Source of the DNA: Crossaster papposus
Taxonomy: Eukaryota > Echinodermata > Asteroidea > Velatida > Solasteridae
Reading direction: 5' to 3'
Assembly (NCBI GenBank): GCA_037893245.1
Contig: JBAIAA010000441.1
Location: forward strand, 1,736,001 to 1,800,000
Length of the DNA: 64,000 nt
The number at the start of each line of letters is the position of its first letter. Position 1 is the stretch's first letter. Under the pieces are notes generated by a model. It searched no databases and was not told the origin of the DNA. It saw nothing but the letters and a program-made list of their open reading frames with translations. This document shows, one piece after another, positions 1-13,300 of the stretch. The translations under genes and the position numbers were made by a program.

Positions 1-494
1 ACTGGGCATGCACTGATCGCCGGCTGACATGTGGTATGATCGTATTTTTTTTTAGATAACTTCTGTCCAATTTGAGGGGAAAATGTATTACGGCCCTCCG
101 GCAGACATATTTATTGAAATATTAACCACCTTTGGAAAGAAAAAACAACCCAAAACATAAGCCCACGTGTGAAACACGTACCTGCAAGGCTGCATACGGG
201 ATCGCCATTATTTTGACCTCATAAATGACCTATATGAATATTCAATTATGATAAATACTTTATGAATATTCAAGAAGCAATGTTTGAGCGTTGCAGTGCA
301 GTTTAAAAAAAATAAAAATCAATGCGCACACGAAAAGTAGGACGTTATACAGTCTTAAACTACATTTAATGTGCTCTGGTTTTCAAAACAACTGTTGTGT
401 TAATTTAGTATCAATATGTTATTTATTATTCGAAAAATATTCCTTGATAGTAGTAGAGTAATAATTATTTCCTTAATTTCATAATTAATAAATG

Positions 495-809
495 AGTTTG
501 AATCCCGGCCGGGACACGTGTGTCCTTAAGCAAGGCAATTAAACCACTATTGCTTCGTCCTTCGGATGGGACGTAAAGTTGTAGGTCCCGTGTGTTGTAT
601 AATTTATAATGTGTGTATATATCTTTCCCATTATAACATTATAACATTGTATAATGCACGTAAAAGAACCCAGAACACTTATCGTTAAGAGAAGGGGTTT
701 GCCCCGGTGTTCCTGGCTGACACAGCAGCCTCTTTCTACGGGTTTCTTCTGGCTTACGAGCTACAGTGCCTTGAGCACTTTTGAAGGATCCTTGGTTTCA
801 TTACCAGAA

Positions 810-843
<34 letters not shown>

Positions 844-850
844 TCACGAC
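495..850 (+). mobile_element. SINE fragments with (ATA)n tail
   Basis: 495-717 matches the body of the tRNA-Leu-type SINE at 18782-19080 (tgcttcgtccttcgg, gtcccgtgtgttgt). 718-842 matches the tail of the SINE at 23930-24200 (gagctacagtgccttg, ggatccttggtttc) and ends in a trinucleotide run at 810-842. Confidence 0.75.
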
Positions 851-1041
851 TTTCTTTACCTGAACGATCTGAGCTCGTACTACTCGAACGCACTTTAAAA
901 TATTCACAATATCATGTTTATTCATCTTCAAAAATAACCTACCACCTCTTCCCAGTCTTACTTTTTGTTGCAGGTAGTAGGTAGATGTGGAACTTATTGT
1001 TTGACATCCTGGGAACGAAGTGGAAATAAAGTAGTTCCTAA

Positions 1042-1195
1042 TCAACTCGGTCCCAAACCAATTCGGTCTCAGTCAAGTCGGGCCTAGTGCCAGGTCAACT
1101 CGGTCACAATACAAAAATATACATAAGAAATGCAGACCGAGTTAACCTGAAACCGAGTTTACTCCGACTGAGTTGGTTACGGACGGACCGACTGG
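1042..1195. repeat. Imperfect foldback element rich in 'accgagtt'
   Basis: The two halves (aactcggtc..., ...gaccgagtt) are inverted and can pair over most of 150 bp. It is a probable small foldback MITE remnant. Confidence 0.5.
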
Positions 1196-1287
1196 TATTA
1201 ATGTTCTTGGTGCGGTGCGATTAAATAAAAAACGGTTACATTTCCGAGGAGGAACGATCATATTTCGTTCCATTTAGTTATCTTTGG

Positions 1288-1293
1288 ATGTGA
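1288..1293 (+). promoter_or_regulatory. Minimal upstream ORF (ATG TGA) before the start codon
   Basis: An ATG directly followed by TGA lies 23 nt before the presumed start codon, out of frame with it. If transcription starts upstream, this start-stop element would be in the 5' leader and could lower initiation at 1311. The transcription start is not known from the sequence. Confidence 0.3.
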
Positions 1294-1310
1294 CACATAT
1301 TTCGAAAAAT

Positions 1311-1362
1311 ATGTTTTCGTGGAAAATAGTACTCCTACTTGCATATGCTGCTGGATTTTCGG
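1311..1362 (+). CDS. Exon 1: start codon and signal peptide
   Basis: ATG at 1311 opens [17 protein letters not shown], a short N-terminus with a hydrophobic core typical of a secretory signal, then a GTAAAT donor at 1363. The exon ends in phase 1 (a single G). That G joins AT of exon 2 to give Asp, placing signal cleavage just before DAALKIEP. Because of this phase match I accept it as the first coding exon. The next upstream ATG (1288) is followed at once by TGA. Any 5' UTR exons further upstream cannot be recognised. Confidence 0.8.
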
Positions 1363-4300
1363 GTAAATTGTTGATGTTTATACTAAAAAACATATGTGTG
1401 AAATTGTCGGTTTTGTCCGTCATCGCAACAACACACTCAGTTGCGTTATGTGTCCAGTTTCCGGACGGTTGTCACATCAAATCTGGTGTACCCACCCCCC
1501 CCCCCCCCCCCCCCGGTTTTGTTTGTTGTTAGTTTGTTTTGTTTTTGTTTTGTTTTGTTGTTTACACTGCGTGCCTTTGCCGTTGGTGTTGCAACCTGAC
1601 GCTTGTTTAATATCTTGTTGGCGTTAATCCGACTATAACAATAAGTCCCGGTTAATACTGCGTGATATAATGACCGGGTTGGGGGATGACCGCTGGTATC
1701 ATCCCCCAACCCAGTTATAATCAAGCAGTAATTACCGGGTTCTCGTAGTCGTACTGTTATTCCTTGGCTTTATTATACTTTTTTAACAAGAAAAATTGTA
1801 AAAATGCTCAAAATTTTGTGACTTTTCTTTCGGTGATATTTCCAGTGTTTTGTTTTCATGTTCGGGGCCATATTTCAGCTCATGCATGGTACCCTGTCTC
1901 TTCAATATGTGTTGTTATTATTACCCATACTTTGAGACCAGACTAGCTGACTACTGAAGCCCACTACCCACCATGCATAGTAACGCGCTATATCTTGGTC
2001 GTTTATCTGTTTGAACAGCAGGGGGAATTCTATAGGGTTTTGGTGGGCCAGACAATAGCTCCATGCTTCACCATAATTAACTGAAAATTGTCTTGGGAGA
2101 TTGTTGTGGGCTGTTCAAACTCCTTTCCTTTTATAGCTCCATGACCATGGTCTTTGCAAACAGGCCAAAATTGGGGCGTGTCCGTTTCATTCAAAATCGA
2201 ACATGAAAGTATATGAAAATGCATAGCGGCATCACGCAGTCAACGACCATTCACAGTAGCGCGGGCCTGCATTACATATCTAATTAGCGCTGTTTTGCAA
2301 AAGAATTTCGTGCGTCGTGTAGTATGTGATGCGTACCGCTGTTCTGCAATTGCTGATTGGCTCCCTAGGAAAGCCTGCGGAGCCTACGTATTTGCAAAGA
2401 CATTAGTAAGAGTAGGAGAGCTGGTCTATAACCGTGTCGTTTGCGGGCGCAATGCATGAAAAGATTGTACGCAATGTGCACACTATCAATTACTGTCGTC
2501 TTTGGAAAAGACTAGTTATGTGTAAGAAAAATAGCATAGGGAGTCAGGGTTATTATATAAACTAGTGGTGGGAAAAATCAGAGATTTCGAAATCCAAGTT
2601 TTCATCCAGCTCACATTCATACCAGCAAAAATTAATGAGTGAGGTGCCACAAGAAATGCCCTCTCAATGACTGGTTATAGTGGGGAGAATTCAGTGACCG
2701 CTGGGTCTTCTTTACAAAAACACCCCAGAGCTGTGATGTGGGGACAAATGAATGGGAACTCACAAATAAGTCAAATGGGCAGGCTAATAATGAAACCACT
2801 AATAGTACAATCGGAGACCATGGAGCAAATTGGAAGATGTTACAATTGCCTGCTTCAGCCTGTGTGTCACACAAAATGGAAGACTAAACTTGTTGGGGTT
2901 GGTTACAAATACTAGATTTTCTAAATCAAAACCAAATAGTGGAATTAAAACCGAATATTACAAAAATCGGTTTGAAATCCCAGCACTAAAATAAGCAGAC
3001 ACTGAATTGCAACCATTATGTTGGCAACACAATGCCCTTTGGAGTTTGTAGCAAAGTAAATAGCACACACAATAGAAAGACCATTCCTATTCACTGCGTC
3101 AGTGAGGCATGACAAAGACGCTTGTGTCAACATCATCAGTTTATGCCATTTCTTTGCTGCCTGTATTAAAAGCTACAGTACCAGTAGCAATTATTTCAAA
3201 CATAAAACTGGATGTGCATTTATTAATTATATTAAATTTTTTATTGTGTACTTTGTTCTATTTAAATTTGAATTTTGTAATCGTAATTACGATTTCTTTT
3301 TGTTTAATTTATTTTTATAAAATATTTATTGGGTTTTAAATGTACATACATGTACACATGTATGTTTTTCTGTCAATTTTTGACGAATTTGGCACTATAT
3401 AATAAGAATTGACTATTATTATTATGTAAAACTACAATGTATTATACAAACCTTGTTGATAATTTCCCCCACTTTTGCCTAACAGATAAGAACTCAAACC
3501 CAGTATCATTTTGAATATACATAAAGAATTTTGAAACATAAATCTGTAAACATGATAAAACATAAACAGGGCCTAATTTCGTAGCTCTGCGCCTCTGCTA
3601 ACCACAGAATTCCGTGCTTACAATCACCATTTTGTGCTAACAGCGCGAGCAGAAAAATTATGTGCTAACCCTGTAAGCACAGAATCCTTAGTTACAAGAT
3701 GTGTACATGTATGTATGCGCCGAAGCCAAAATTCATAAGCACAACATTTTCTGCTACAGTAAGCAGGGATTTTTTGCTAACGGTAAGCAGAGCCAAGACA
3801 TGTACATAGGAGATTTTGTGTGTTTGACACGGAATGACCCTTGACTGTTTTTGTTTTGCTCTTAAAATTCTTGCCTTTCTACAGATGCAGCGTTGAAGAT
3901 TGAACCCATCTACCCTACGTTCAATGTGCCGGAGTACGGCAGTGCCACCACCACCTGCACAAACCTAGATACCCTAGGCACCCAGCCGGAATGGGTGGAC
4001 CCAAACGGTCAAGTGGTGGGACCGGTTGGGGGAGGTGCGTATTTGTGTACAAGTTTTTAATAAGCCTGCAAGTTTGCGGTTATCAAATTAACCGTGTAAC
4101 CGTTGTTTTGCGGTTACGGTTAACAGTTAACCGTAACCAACAAAAAAATATTTGATAAATGTGACCCAGCACGAGTAAATGAGACGCTTTGAGGCAAAAA
4201 TGAAAATTGAGATTTTGATTTCATCATTTAAAGCTTGTTTAGCTTTATATGATAAAATCAAAATCTCAAATTTTATTTTTGCCTCAAAGTGTCTCATTTA

Positions 4301-7300
4301 CTTGTGCTGGGTCACAAATTTGATAAAAAAATTAAAATAAATATTTGATAATCGCAGTTCTGCGATTGCTAATTGTCTGCATCAACTGGCTATATGTTAG
4401 ATAAGCTATCAGAAATGTCCATACAAAATTTAATCTATTGTACTATTTGTGACCTGCTCCAACGAAACCCAGACAAAGTTAACAATTAGTAAAATTTATT
4501 TTATTTAAAAAAAGAAAAAAAAAAGAAAAAAAAGAAAGGTTAATCGAACAGGAAAGACTCCGTCGCGTTGTACACAACGGAGGAGTCCAACCTGGGCTAG
4601 CAAAGAGGGTGCTTTTTCACGAAGAAATGACTTCCCATGGGAGGGTCGCATACAATTTTGCTAGTTTCACACATGCTGTGTTTCTTGTTTTATGTGATAT
4701 ACAAGGTGTCGCCACCGAAATAAACCAGTGCTGAGCCACCATGCCCGCTGCTGTCAGCTCTGGGTTCATTTTGGTGGCGCCTGCGCGGACAAAGACAAAA
4801 GTGTCTAACGACTTGATTTTAAGTCTACACTTGCACAGTATCCAAACAAAATCAAAAAAATTGGTCCTATATATGGTCAATTTGACCCCTCTTGAAAAAT
4901 TATTTATAACTCTGTCAAACAATATCGGATTTGGACGTTTGATGTCTCATTTTAAAGTAGAAACCAGTATCTTTGAAACCATGTCTATATTTTCGATGAT
5001 AGTTATACATTCTTCATGTGGTATTCCGTTATATTTTGTTGCATTTTTTTTTTTACACTAGATGTACATTGTATTTAACCCTAACTCTAATGGTTCACTA
5101 GGACTTGCCTGCTAAATCCAACAGAATCCCACTGTGACTTGTATGACTTTACTGCTCAATCCAACACAGTCCCAACTCACCAATTTGTTGGGTACCTGAA
5201 CTGATCAAATGACGTACATGTACCTGCTAAATCCAACTGGATCCAACTGTGCCTATTTTTTCTGTTTGCTTTTTGATTCAACACAGTCCAACTCGGCATT
5301 ATTTACCAGTTACCCAACAGAATGCGATTTTAAACGTGTTCCGGGATATGTGACCCGGCACCACGAAATGGGTGGAAAGTCGCAAAATTAAAAAGTTGAC
5401 ATTATTACATTTCTAGAAAGAAATAGTCCTAAGCTTTCAAATGATGTATTGTGTGTTACTGTAGCTTATTCCTAGCTGCCGCTATACTCTTTGAAATTGC
5501 TATAGTCATGCTCCCTTGTTTTGAGAAAATGAAGTTCAAAGTCCATGAACTGTGCCAACTACATAGTATAGTATCACTCCGTGCAATTCAGCCACAAAAA
5601 AAAAAACACTTTAGAGTTTTAATTGAGCTTCGCAATTTTTGGATATGATAAAGAAGTTTTTTTTGTACATATGTATGTACAAAAGTTAACTCGTAACGGA
5701 CCACCCACTTGAAAAATTGACGTTTTGGCCAATAACTGGCTTTGGCCATGTGCAACTTTCTGCTTATTTTGTGGTGCTAGGTCACATATATCCATTGACT
5801 TGCCAGCTCAATCCAACAGGATCCAACGGTAATGTCAACTGGTTGGATCCTGTTGGATTCAGCAGGGTTAGGGTTAATAAACACTGCGCTTGTATGCATG
5901 CACCGGTACATTTGTTGTACTCAGTATTGTCCCTAAGAAATTATTAGAAAGAAAGTCACTCGGTTGGGACTCGAACCCACGGCCTCATGCTTTCTAGTGC
6001 AGACGTCTTCCCACTCGATCACTGAGCTAGCCGGGCTGGCTGGTTATAATCTGAACACAAATCGTAAAACGAAATCTCCGACGAAATCAGGAATAAGTCT
6101 CGAAATGACTATTTGAGATATGCACATGGTGAGAAAGGGAATTTCATAAGCTTTCTTAATGATACCCATCACAAGTGTGTATCTTCTTAGGTTAACGAGT
6201 TATGGTCTGATGAAGATGACAGGTGTATATTTGTTTGCCGAATCCACATTCCGAGAAAAACAGCTTTGAAATAAACAAAATTGAGCAAAAACATACGGAC
6301 AGCGCACACAAATCCTCTTCATTTTTATCTGTATTGATTGTTTTTACATAAAAGACATTAATGACGATTATCTGTTATAACTACACTTCCTGAAAATACA
6401 ATGTTTAGAAAAACGACTTGGTCACGATTTTCACCCATGCGTTCACTTCAACGACCGATTGTGTAAAACGGCCCCAGCGACCTATTCCTGATTACGATGG
6501 AGCGGGTCACATATTTGCTTCAATACTAACCGCCAAATCAATCCATTTCTGGAAATTACAGCAAAAGCCAATGATGTAAATTCCTTTCAACCCGGGTCAG
6601 TTAACCCTTAGCACGCTACCATTCATATACACACGTATTCCCATGGCGCTGGATTTCCTGTGCAAGTCACTAAGTAATGCATTATGTTCCGAAGCTTTTT
6701 ATTCTATGATGGGTGTGTTTTACAGGAAAATGCAACATAAACTATTTGTTCAGTAGGAAATTTCCTTTCCATTGGTGGCCGTGAGGATGGCTAAAATTGA
6801 TCAGCCAGTTGTGGTGGTAAGCCCTCCGAAATGCATCATTACGAGCTGCTATCCGAGCCGCGTTAGGAGCCGCATAACCTCCCGCTTGCTGGCGAACTTC
6901 ACCGGGGCCATCGTCGCGTTGTGCCCTATCACTACTATCGTCATCAATGGAACCTTCACCACGTTCTCGTACACACTGGCAGTGGCATACTCGTTGTCGA
7001 CACTATCGTTGACATAATCGTCCTGAAAAAGGCCTTCAAAGTCCGAATCTCTGGAGTCTGAATCCCCAAAAATCTCCTGAAATGCAGCTCCGGCGTCCAT
7101 TGAACACTCGAACAGCGGAACGGACAGATTTTCGTAATCATCTATCCAATGGTACCCGGGTGAGGGTCAGGGGTCATAGTCCAGCGGATAAGTGCAAAAA
7201 TGTGAAAGTTTCGTGCACTTTGTGGTAAAAGCATGAAACTTGGCACACATGTACTTTGTACCAAAACATGAAATTTTTGATATAGTGCCATCTCTGAATT

Positions 7301-10300
7301 GACCTGTGGTGGCCTTGGCAGCCATTTTCCAAAATGGCCGCCATTTCTGATATAAAACTACATATCTCGGAAGGTAAGAGGCCTAGAATCTTCATTCCAG
7401 TGGCTATGTATATGTTTTCCGTGTCCAACAGTTCAACAAATGCATTATTGAGTGTGTCAGACGATTGGGTCCGCCATTTTCAAAATGGCGTCCTCATTTT
7501 CCAAAATGGCCCCCATTTCTGATATAAAACTACATAACTCGGAAAGTAAGAGGCCTAGAATCTTCATTCCAGTGGCTATGTATATGTTTTCCGTGTCCAA
7601 CAGTTCAAAAAATGCCTTATTGAGTGTGTCAGACGATTGGGTCCGCCATTTTCAAAATGGCGTCCTTATTCTTCAAAATGGCGTCCTTATTCTTCAAAAT
7701 GGCAGTCCTGCAGCCCAAAATACTTTATTAAAGAACTCAACGGCATTCATGGTGAAAAAAAATTAGGTTACAAGGGTCAGTCACTTTCACATAGGTACAT
7801 GTACTAACAATACCTCCGGACCACAGTATCTGTCATTTTTAAAGATGGCGTCCTATCCCCTATGGTGGCCCTTCAAAAATGTAGAAACTTTATAGCTGTA
7901 GCCTACACATATTGCAAGTTTGTGTTAAAGGAAATAATGGGATTATGCTAGATCTTAAAAAAACCAAATCGTGTTTATTGGGAAGTAGCGTAATCATACA
8001 TGTTACTTACGGGGTTTTTTTCATGGGAGGTCAGTTCAGGCCACATTTGTTCCCCGCGAGATTGCACTCTGTAGGAAGGGGGGGGGGGTTTCTTGTACAA
8101 GTTTCAAAAGAACCCCTCCGTGCTTTTCGTTATTTTTTTGAGACGCGGAATAGGTTCTGCTGACAAGTATCATATGGATTGTATTTGTGACTGGTCTGCC
8201 GAGATAGATCTGTAATTGTACGTTAACTAGTGGGTATGCTGGAAAGTGGTTGTTTGACTGGTCTCTCCAGAGCGTAGTTCTTAACTCTTTTTATCCTTTT
8301 TTGTGTAAGACACGCATCTGGGGGTCAGGTGCGAAATACCGTACCCTCTGGAGACATGAACACAATGTGTACAATGGAGACAAAACGTCTCCGGAGGGTA
8401 AATTTCTATAGATGAATAGGTCTCCATTGGGAATTTCACGAATTAGATTTTTGGATTTTGATTAAATTACTCAAAAACTAGGATTAGGATGTGGGTTAGG
8501 GTTAGTGTTTGGGTTAGGGTATAATATAGGGTATATTGCGTCGAAATTTCAACCCCGGAAAAAAATTATGGTTAAAATGGGAGCATTTTGAAAAACGTGC
8601 TCGACTTTCTAACCATTTTGTACACGAGAACAAAGCCATGTCTCCACAGTGATACAGAAATGCGAATATACGTTCTAGCCACATTATCTCTGCTAGATGA
8701 CAGTCCGTGGTTGGAGTTCGTGGACGGGCAAATACATCAAACGTCTGCAGGCCAATTGGGTTAGACATTCCCTAAAAGCGGGAGTTTCAAACCCTGTCTC
8801 TGGTTTTGGCAACGCGATGACTGGTTTGTGTATTGCAACAGTGGTCCCTTTGTTTTTAGTTCACACAGTGATTGATTATTACCGGTGATAATATGCCGTC
8901 CCCTTTTTTTCCCCCTTTTTTGGAAGGGGAGCAGGGCATATTTTCTGTGCTATATGATGCACGTCATCAGTCACCTTCTTAGTTCATTTTCCTTTCCTTG
9001 TTTTTATTTGTGTGTCGGTTGATATGACACGTGGCAAGGACAAAGGGGGGGTGGGGGGGGGGTTGACTTATTTATTTTGTTTTAGTCTTGAGATCCATTT
9101 CTTTGATCATTGTTTTGTTCTTTCAATAGTTCCAATAGAATTTGCAGATTCTCCTCATCAAGATTTTGTTCCTCTTTGTTAGATTGTGGAGATGCTTTAG
9201 TCCTAGATCGAACAAGTTCATCTTTTATGTTTTTGTGCCGTTTGTATGCCAGGATGGGTTGGGTATCAAATATCCTATTCAGATATTCGTTTTCGCTAAT
9301 CAAGGGCCAGTGTTTGAGGAAAGCCCGTTTGAGGGCTGGGTGCGCGACATGTGGGTAGTATGGTAGGACGAACACCAGTGAGATATTGGTGTTTTTTTCA
9401 CGCTTAGAGTCCGCGGGAGTCTTGCCCCTTTGGGAAAGGAGGGCTAGGTCTTCATTTGTGTATCCGCGCTTTTGAAGTTTGTCTTTGAAGAATTCAACCC
9501 TCTCCTCAAAGTCTTTTAAATGGGTACATATACGTTTGTATCTGGTCACTTCGCCCTTGATTAATCCGCCAAATACCGACTTAGGGTGTGCTGAATCTCG
9601 AGCTAGGTACTGAAATGTATCAGTTTTTTTGGTAGCGACTCGAGTATCCAATATCTCTTCATGTATGAATCGTTCGCCTTTGTAGATAATAAAGTCGAGA
9701 AAAGTGACTTGGCGGTGCGAGATCAAAGACGTGAACTTCAGCGTAGGATGAATTTTATTAAGTGATTGCACTAGGTCAGCAGCCTGCTTTTCATTTCCGT
9801 TAAAGATTATAAGAACATCGTCTCTATATCTCATGTAGCTCACAATTGAGGGATTGTGAGGGAGGATTTTGTCTTGTTCGTATTTGAATAGGGTTATGTC
9901 ACAAATCTCCGGACTGCATTCGCTGCCCATGGCCACGCCAATTTTTTGTCTAAAAAACTTGCCATTGAATTCAAACGTGTTTCGACGCATAATGAGTTCA
10001 AGGAGACTTCGCGCGTGGTCTGTCGTGGGCTTGGGTATTGCGTATAGTCCGTCCTGAGGCAAGCAAAGTGTGCAGAGAACTTTTGCGCTGTGGCTGCACC
10101 AAGGGATGTCGAGCTAATTGCAAGTGCATGAAAGCTGCACTGACATGCACAGCCCTGTGTAAATGTGGAGGCTCTTTTTCTTGCTAGTGTGACGGATTTC
10201 CAAGTTTGTTCTTTGGGTGGTTTTTTTTTTTTATCGTCTGACACACTCAATAATGCATTTGTTGAACTGTTGGACACAGAAAACATATACATAGCCACTG

Positions 10301-13300
10301 GAATTAAGATTCTAGGCCTCTTACTTTCCGAGTTATGTAGTTTTATATCAGAAATGGCGGCCATTTTGGAAAATGAGGACGCCATTTTGAAAATGGCGGA
10401 CCCAATCGTCTGACACACTCAATAATGCATTTTTTGAACTGTTGGACACGGAAAACATATACATAGCCACTGGAATGAAGATTCTAGGCCTCTTACTTTC
10501 CGAGTTATGTAGTTTTATATCAGAAATGGCGGCCATTTTGGAAAATGAGGACGCCATTTTGAAAATGGCGGACCCAATCATCTGACACACTCAATAATGC
10601 ATTTTTTGAACTGTTGGACACGGAAAACATATACATAGCCACTGGAATGAAGATTCTAGGCCTCTTACTTTCCGAGATATGTAGTTTTGTATCAGAAATG
10701 GCGGCCATTTTGGAAAATGGCCGCCAAGGCCACCACAGGCAAATTCAGAGATGGCACTATATCTAAAATTTCATGTTTTGGTATAAAGTACATGTGTGCC
10801 AAGTTTCATGCTTTTACCACAAAGTGCACAAAATTTCCTCTTATCCGCTGGACTATCAATGGTTTGTCATATTCATTCATTTATAAATAGAAAGTTGTCG
10901 CGCTGTAGTCGCCCATAGCAGTGTGGGAATAAATGCGCTGGGCGACTGGAGTCGCCGATAACAAATGTTTCTCTGTTGGGGATAATTACGAATGCCTATT
11001 ATTTTTGTAATGATTTTGTGTTTTTTTCTCGTTGGATTCCAGGGGGTTCAACTGACAAGTACACAAGTTTTCACACAGACCCTGTCACCACTCAGAGGTT
11101 TTCGCGCATGCATCTAAGCAATATCTTGAAGGCCTCGGGTGGCGGTTACGTATGCCGAGCCGACGGAGATCTAGAGAACATCAACATCAACGTGTACAGT
11201 AAGTTTGCCTTCCTACAAAGAAGCTCCTATACATGTATCTGTTTAGACACATTTAGTCAAGAAGCACGCGAACCACGCTTCGGCCTGGGCAAAAATGAAC
11301 ATTAACCCTAACTCCCTACACAACAAAGAAAGTTGGAGGATTTTGAAGGAATTGTATTGTTCAATAACAATGGTGAGGGAGTTAGGGTTAAAGTTTCTTT
11401 GTGTTTCTGTATACATTGCACCTTTCATTTCAGGCTTTCTGTTGCATGTTGAAGTGCACTGCATGTTGATGTATACCTCAAGTTAAAGCGCTATTATTTA
11501 AATTAAATGTTTGGGAGAACGATCTCTCGCTGTGCGTGCGGTGAGCCCGGGACGTGTACATGTAGGTCGTGTATACATTGTAGCAGTTGTAAATGCCGGC
11601 AATGTGGTAGTCTAGGTTTCAAGACGTTCTTTGCGGTCATTCCTAGCTCAGCATACCAGCTTTATACCGCGCGCTGCATACGGCGTGCTTGTCGTGGCGT
11701 GAAATGAAATACGAATCTCAACAGTACTGCCGTGTTTACCAGTGATTGTTGCAGCACGTATGCGGGTGTTTGGCGATCGATTGCTTCAGTACCGGTTCGA
11801 TGTAAATATTGGTAAAATGAAACCCACACTTAAAAAAATGTTTATTAGGTTCCTTTTCAAGTTTGCATGCATTTTATTTAGGCAGTTAAAATGGAATTCC
11901 ATGTTGTCTGATTTTTCGTAAAATTCCTTTATTTTTTTCGTATCACGGAGGACTTCGGACTTTTAGGTTAAATACACCGTTAAATTTACCATTGGACAGA
12001 GGACATTCTACCCTTTCCACAGACTTTTGTCTTTTCCTGATAAATTCAGTAGGGGACTATTGCTGCGTTCCAATCGCGTCGTGTTTATCGTGTTCACTGT
12101 GAATTTCTCTATGTTCACGAGTGGGTTGCATTCCAAATGCTAACCACCAAGACGCACGCGCACAGTCGAGTTAGTCGTGCGGTAAGGACATTCTTTATCG
12201 CGCAATAACTCGTACGTAAACCAACACGCATGCGCGAGTATTTCATTCGTTTATGAAGTCGTGAACATGGAGAGAAAAAAATCCACCTCGAGTTCACCAC
12301 TGGTGAACACGAGTTACCAGGCGATTAGAACGCCATTATACGACCCGTGAACTCGTGAACACAATAAACACGATGCGATTGGAACGCAGCATATAGCTCA
12401 CATTATTCGTGGACATTATCTTTTGTCAGTTATCCACTGGTGTCGACAGCTGACTGCATAATGCACTGTGCTGTGCCTGATAGGGTTAGGAATAATATAT
12501 ACAAAATGAAGGATTCGACAAATGTGAATTATAATATGATGTGAACACTAATATACATCATAATGTCACTGTTTTAGGGACCACATTAGTTACAATATTT
12601 GTGCTAAATGTGTTAGATACATGTATTTCAACAGTTCCAATCCTGAAGGGTTGATCTTTAACCCCAATCCCTCGGGTATACTACAAACTATCCTAAATCC
12701 TAAATGTTGTCACGCACGGAAAGTTGGTTTTGGTGACTGCTTATTACAGAGGTATCCTTAATCTATCAACTAAGTCCTGCAGTACCGCTTGCCTTACAAT
12801 CCTTAACCCTAACCCTGCCATATCCAGCACAGTGCATCTGTGGTGACTGCTTGACCTTGCTGAACTCTGCACACAAGTCAATGTGACAAAGTATGCAATC
12901 TGTTGCGTCTGGCAGGGTTTCTAGCCAAAATACCCTGGAGGGTTAGGGTTAATTAATCCCCACTTTTTAATATGGAGGTTTACTGAATCCCTCAAAATCC
13001 TCCAAAACAGGAGTATGGATTGTGATGGATTCAGGTAGTTTAGGGTTAAACAAATAATGATTTCTCTGCTTTATTTTTCCCTCTTGCGTAGCACCGGTGA
13101 CTCTACTAGACGAAGCTGGGGAGAAAAGCCAGTGGATGACGTACCACAAGGCGGGGGGCTTGAAGTGCACCATGCGCGGGGAAAGCAACACCGTCGTGTC
13201 CTGGGACGGACCCATGGGACCCATATCCGATGGTGAGTCTTCAAGCCTTACACTCCATGGGCACGAATGGCAATAGGGTGGTGTTGATCAGCAAGCTTAT

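Noticed and set aside
8460..8520. Telomere or interstitial telomeric tract (gggttaggg)
   Set aside because: Only a few degenerate units. Most TTAGGG-like motifs here are ends of TTAA elements.
11507..11707. Cys-rich 66-codon frame ([15 protein letters not shown]...)
   Set aside because: Attractive cysteine spacing, but no acceptor, no relatives recognised and no support in the surrounding intron. Likely chance.
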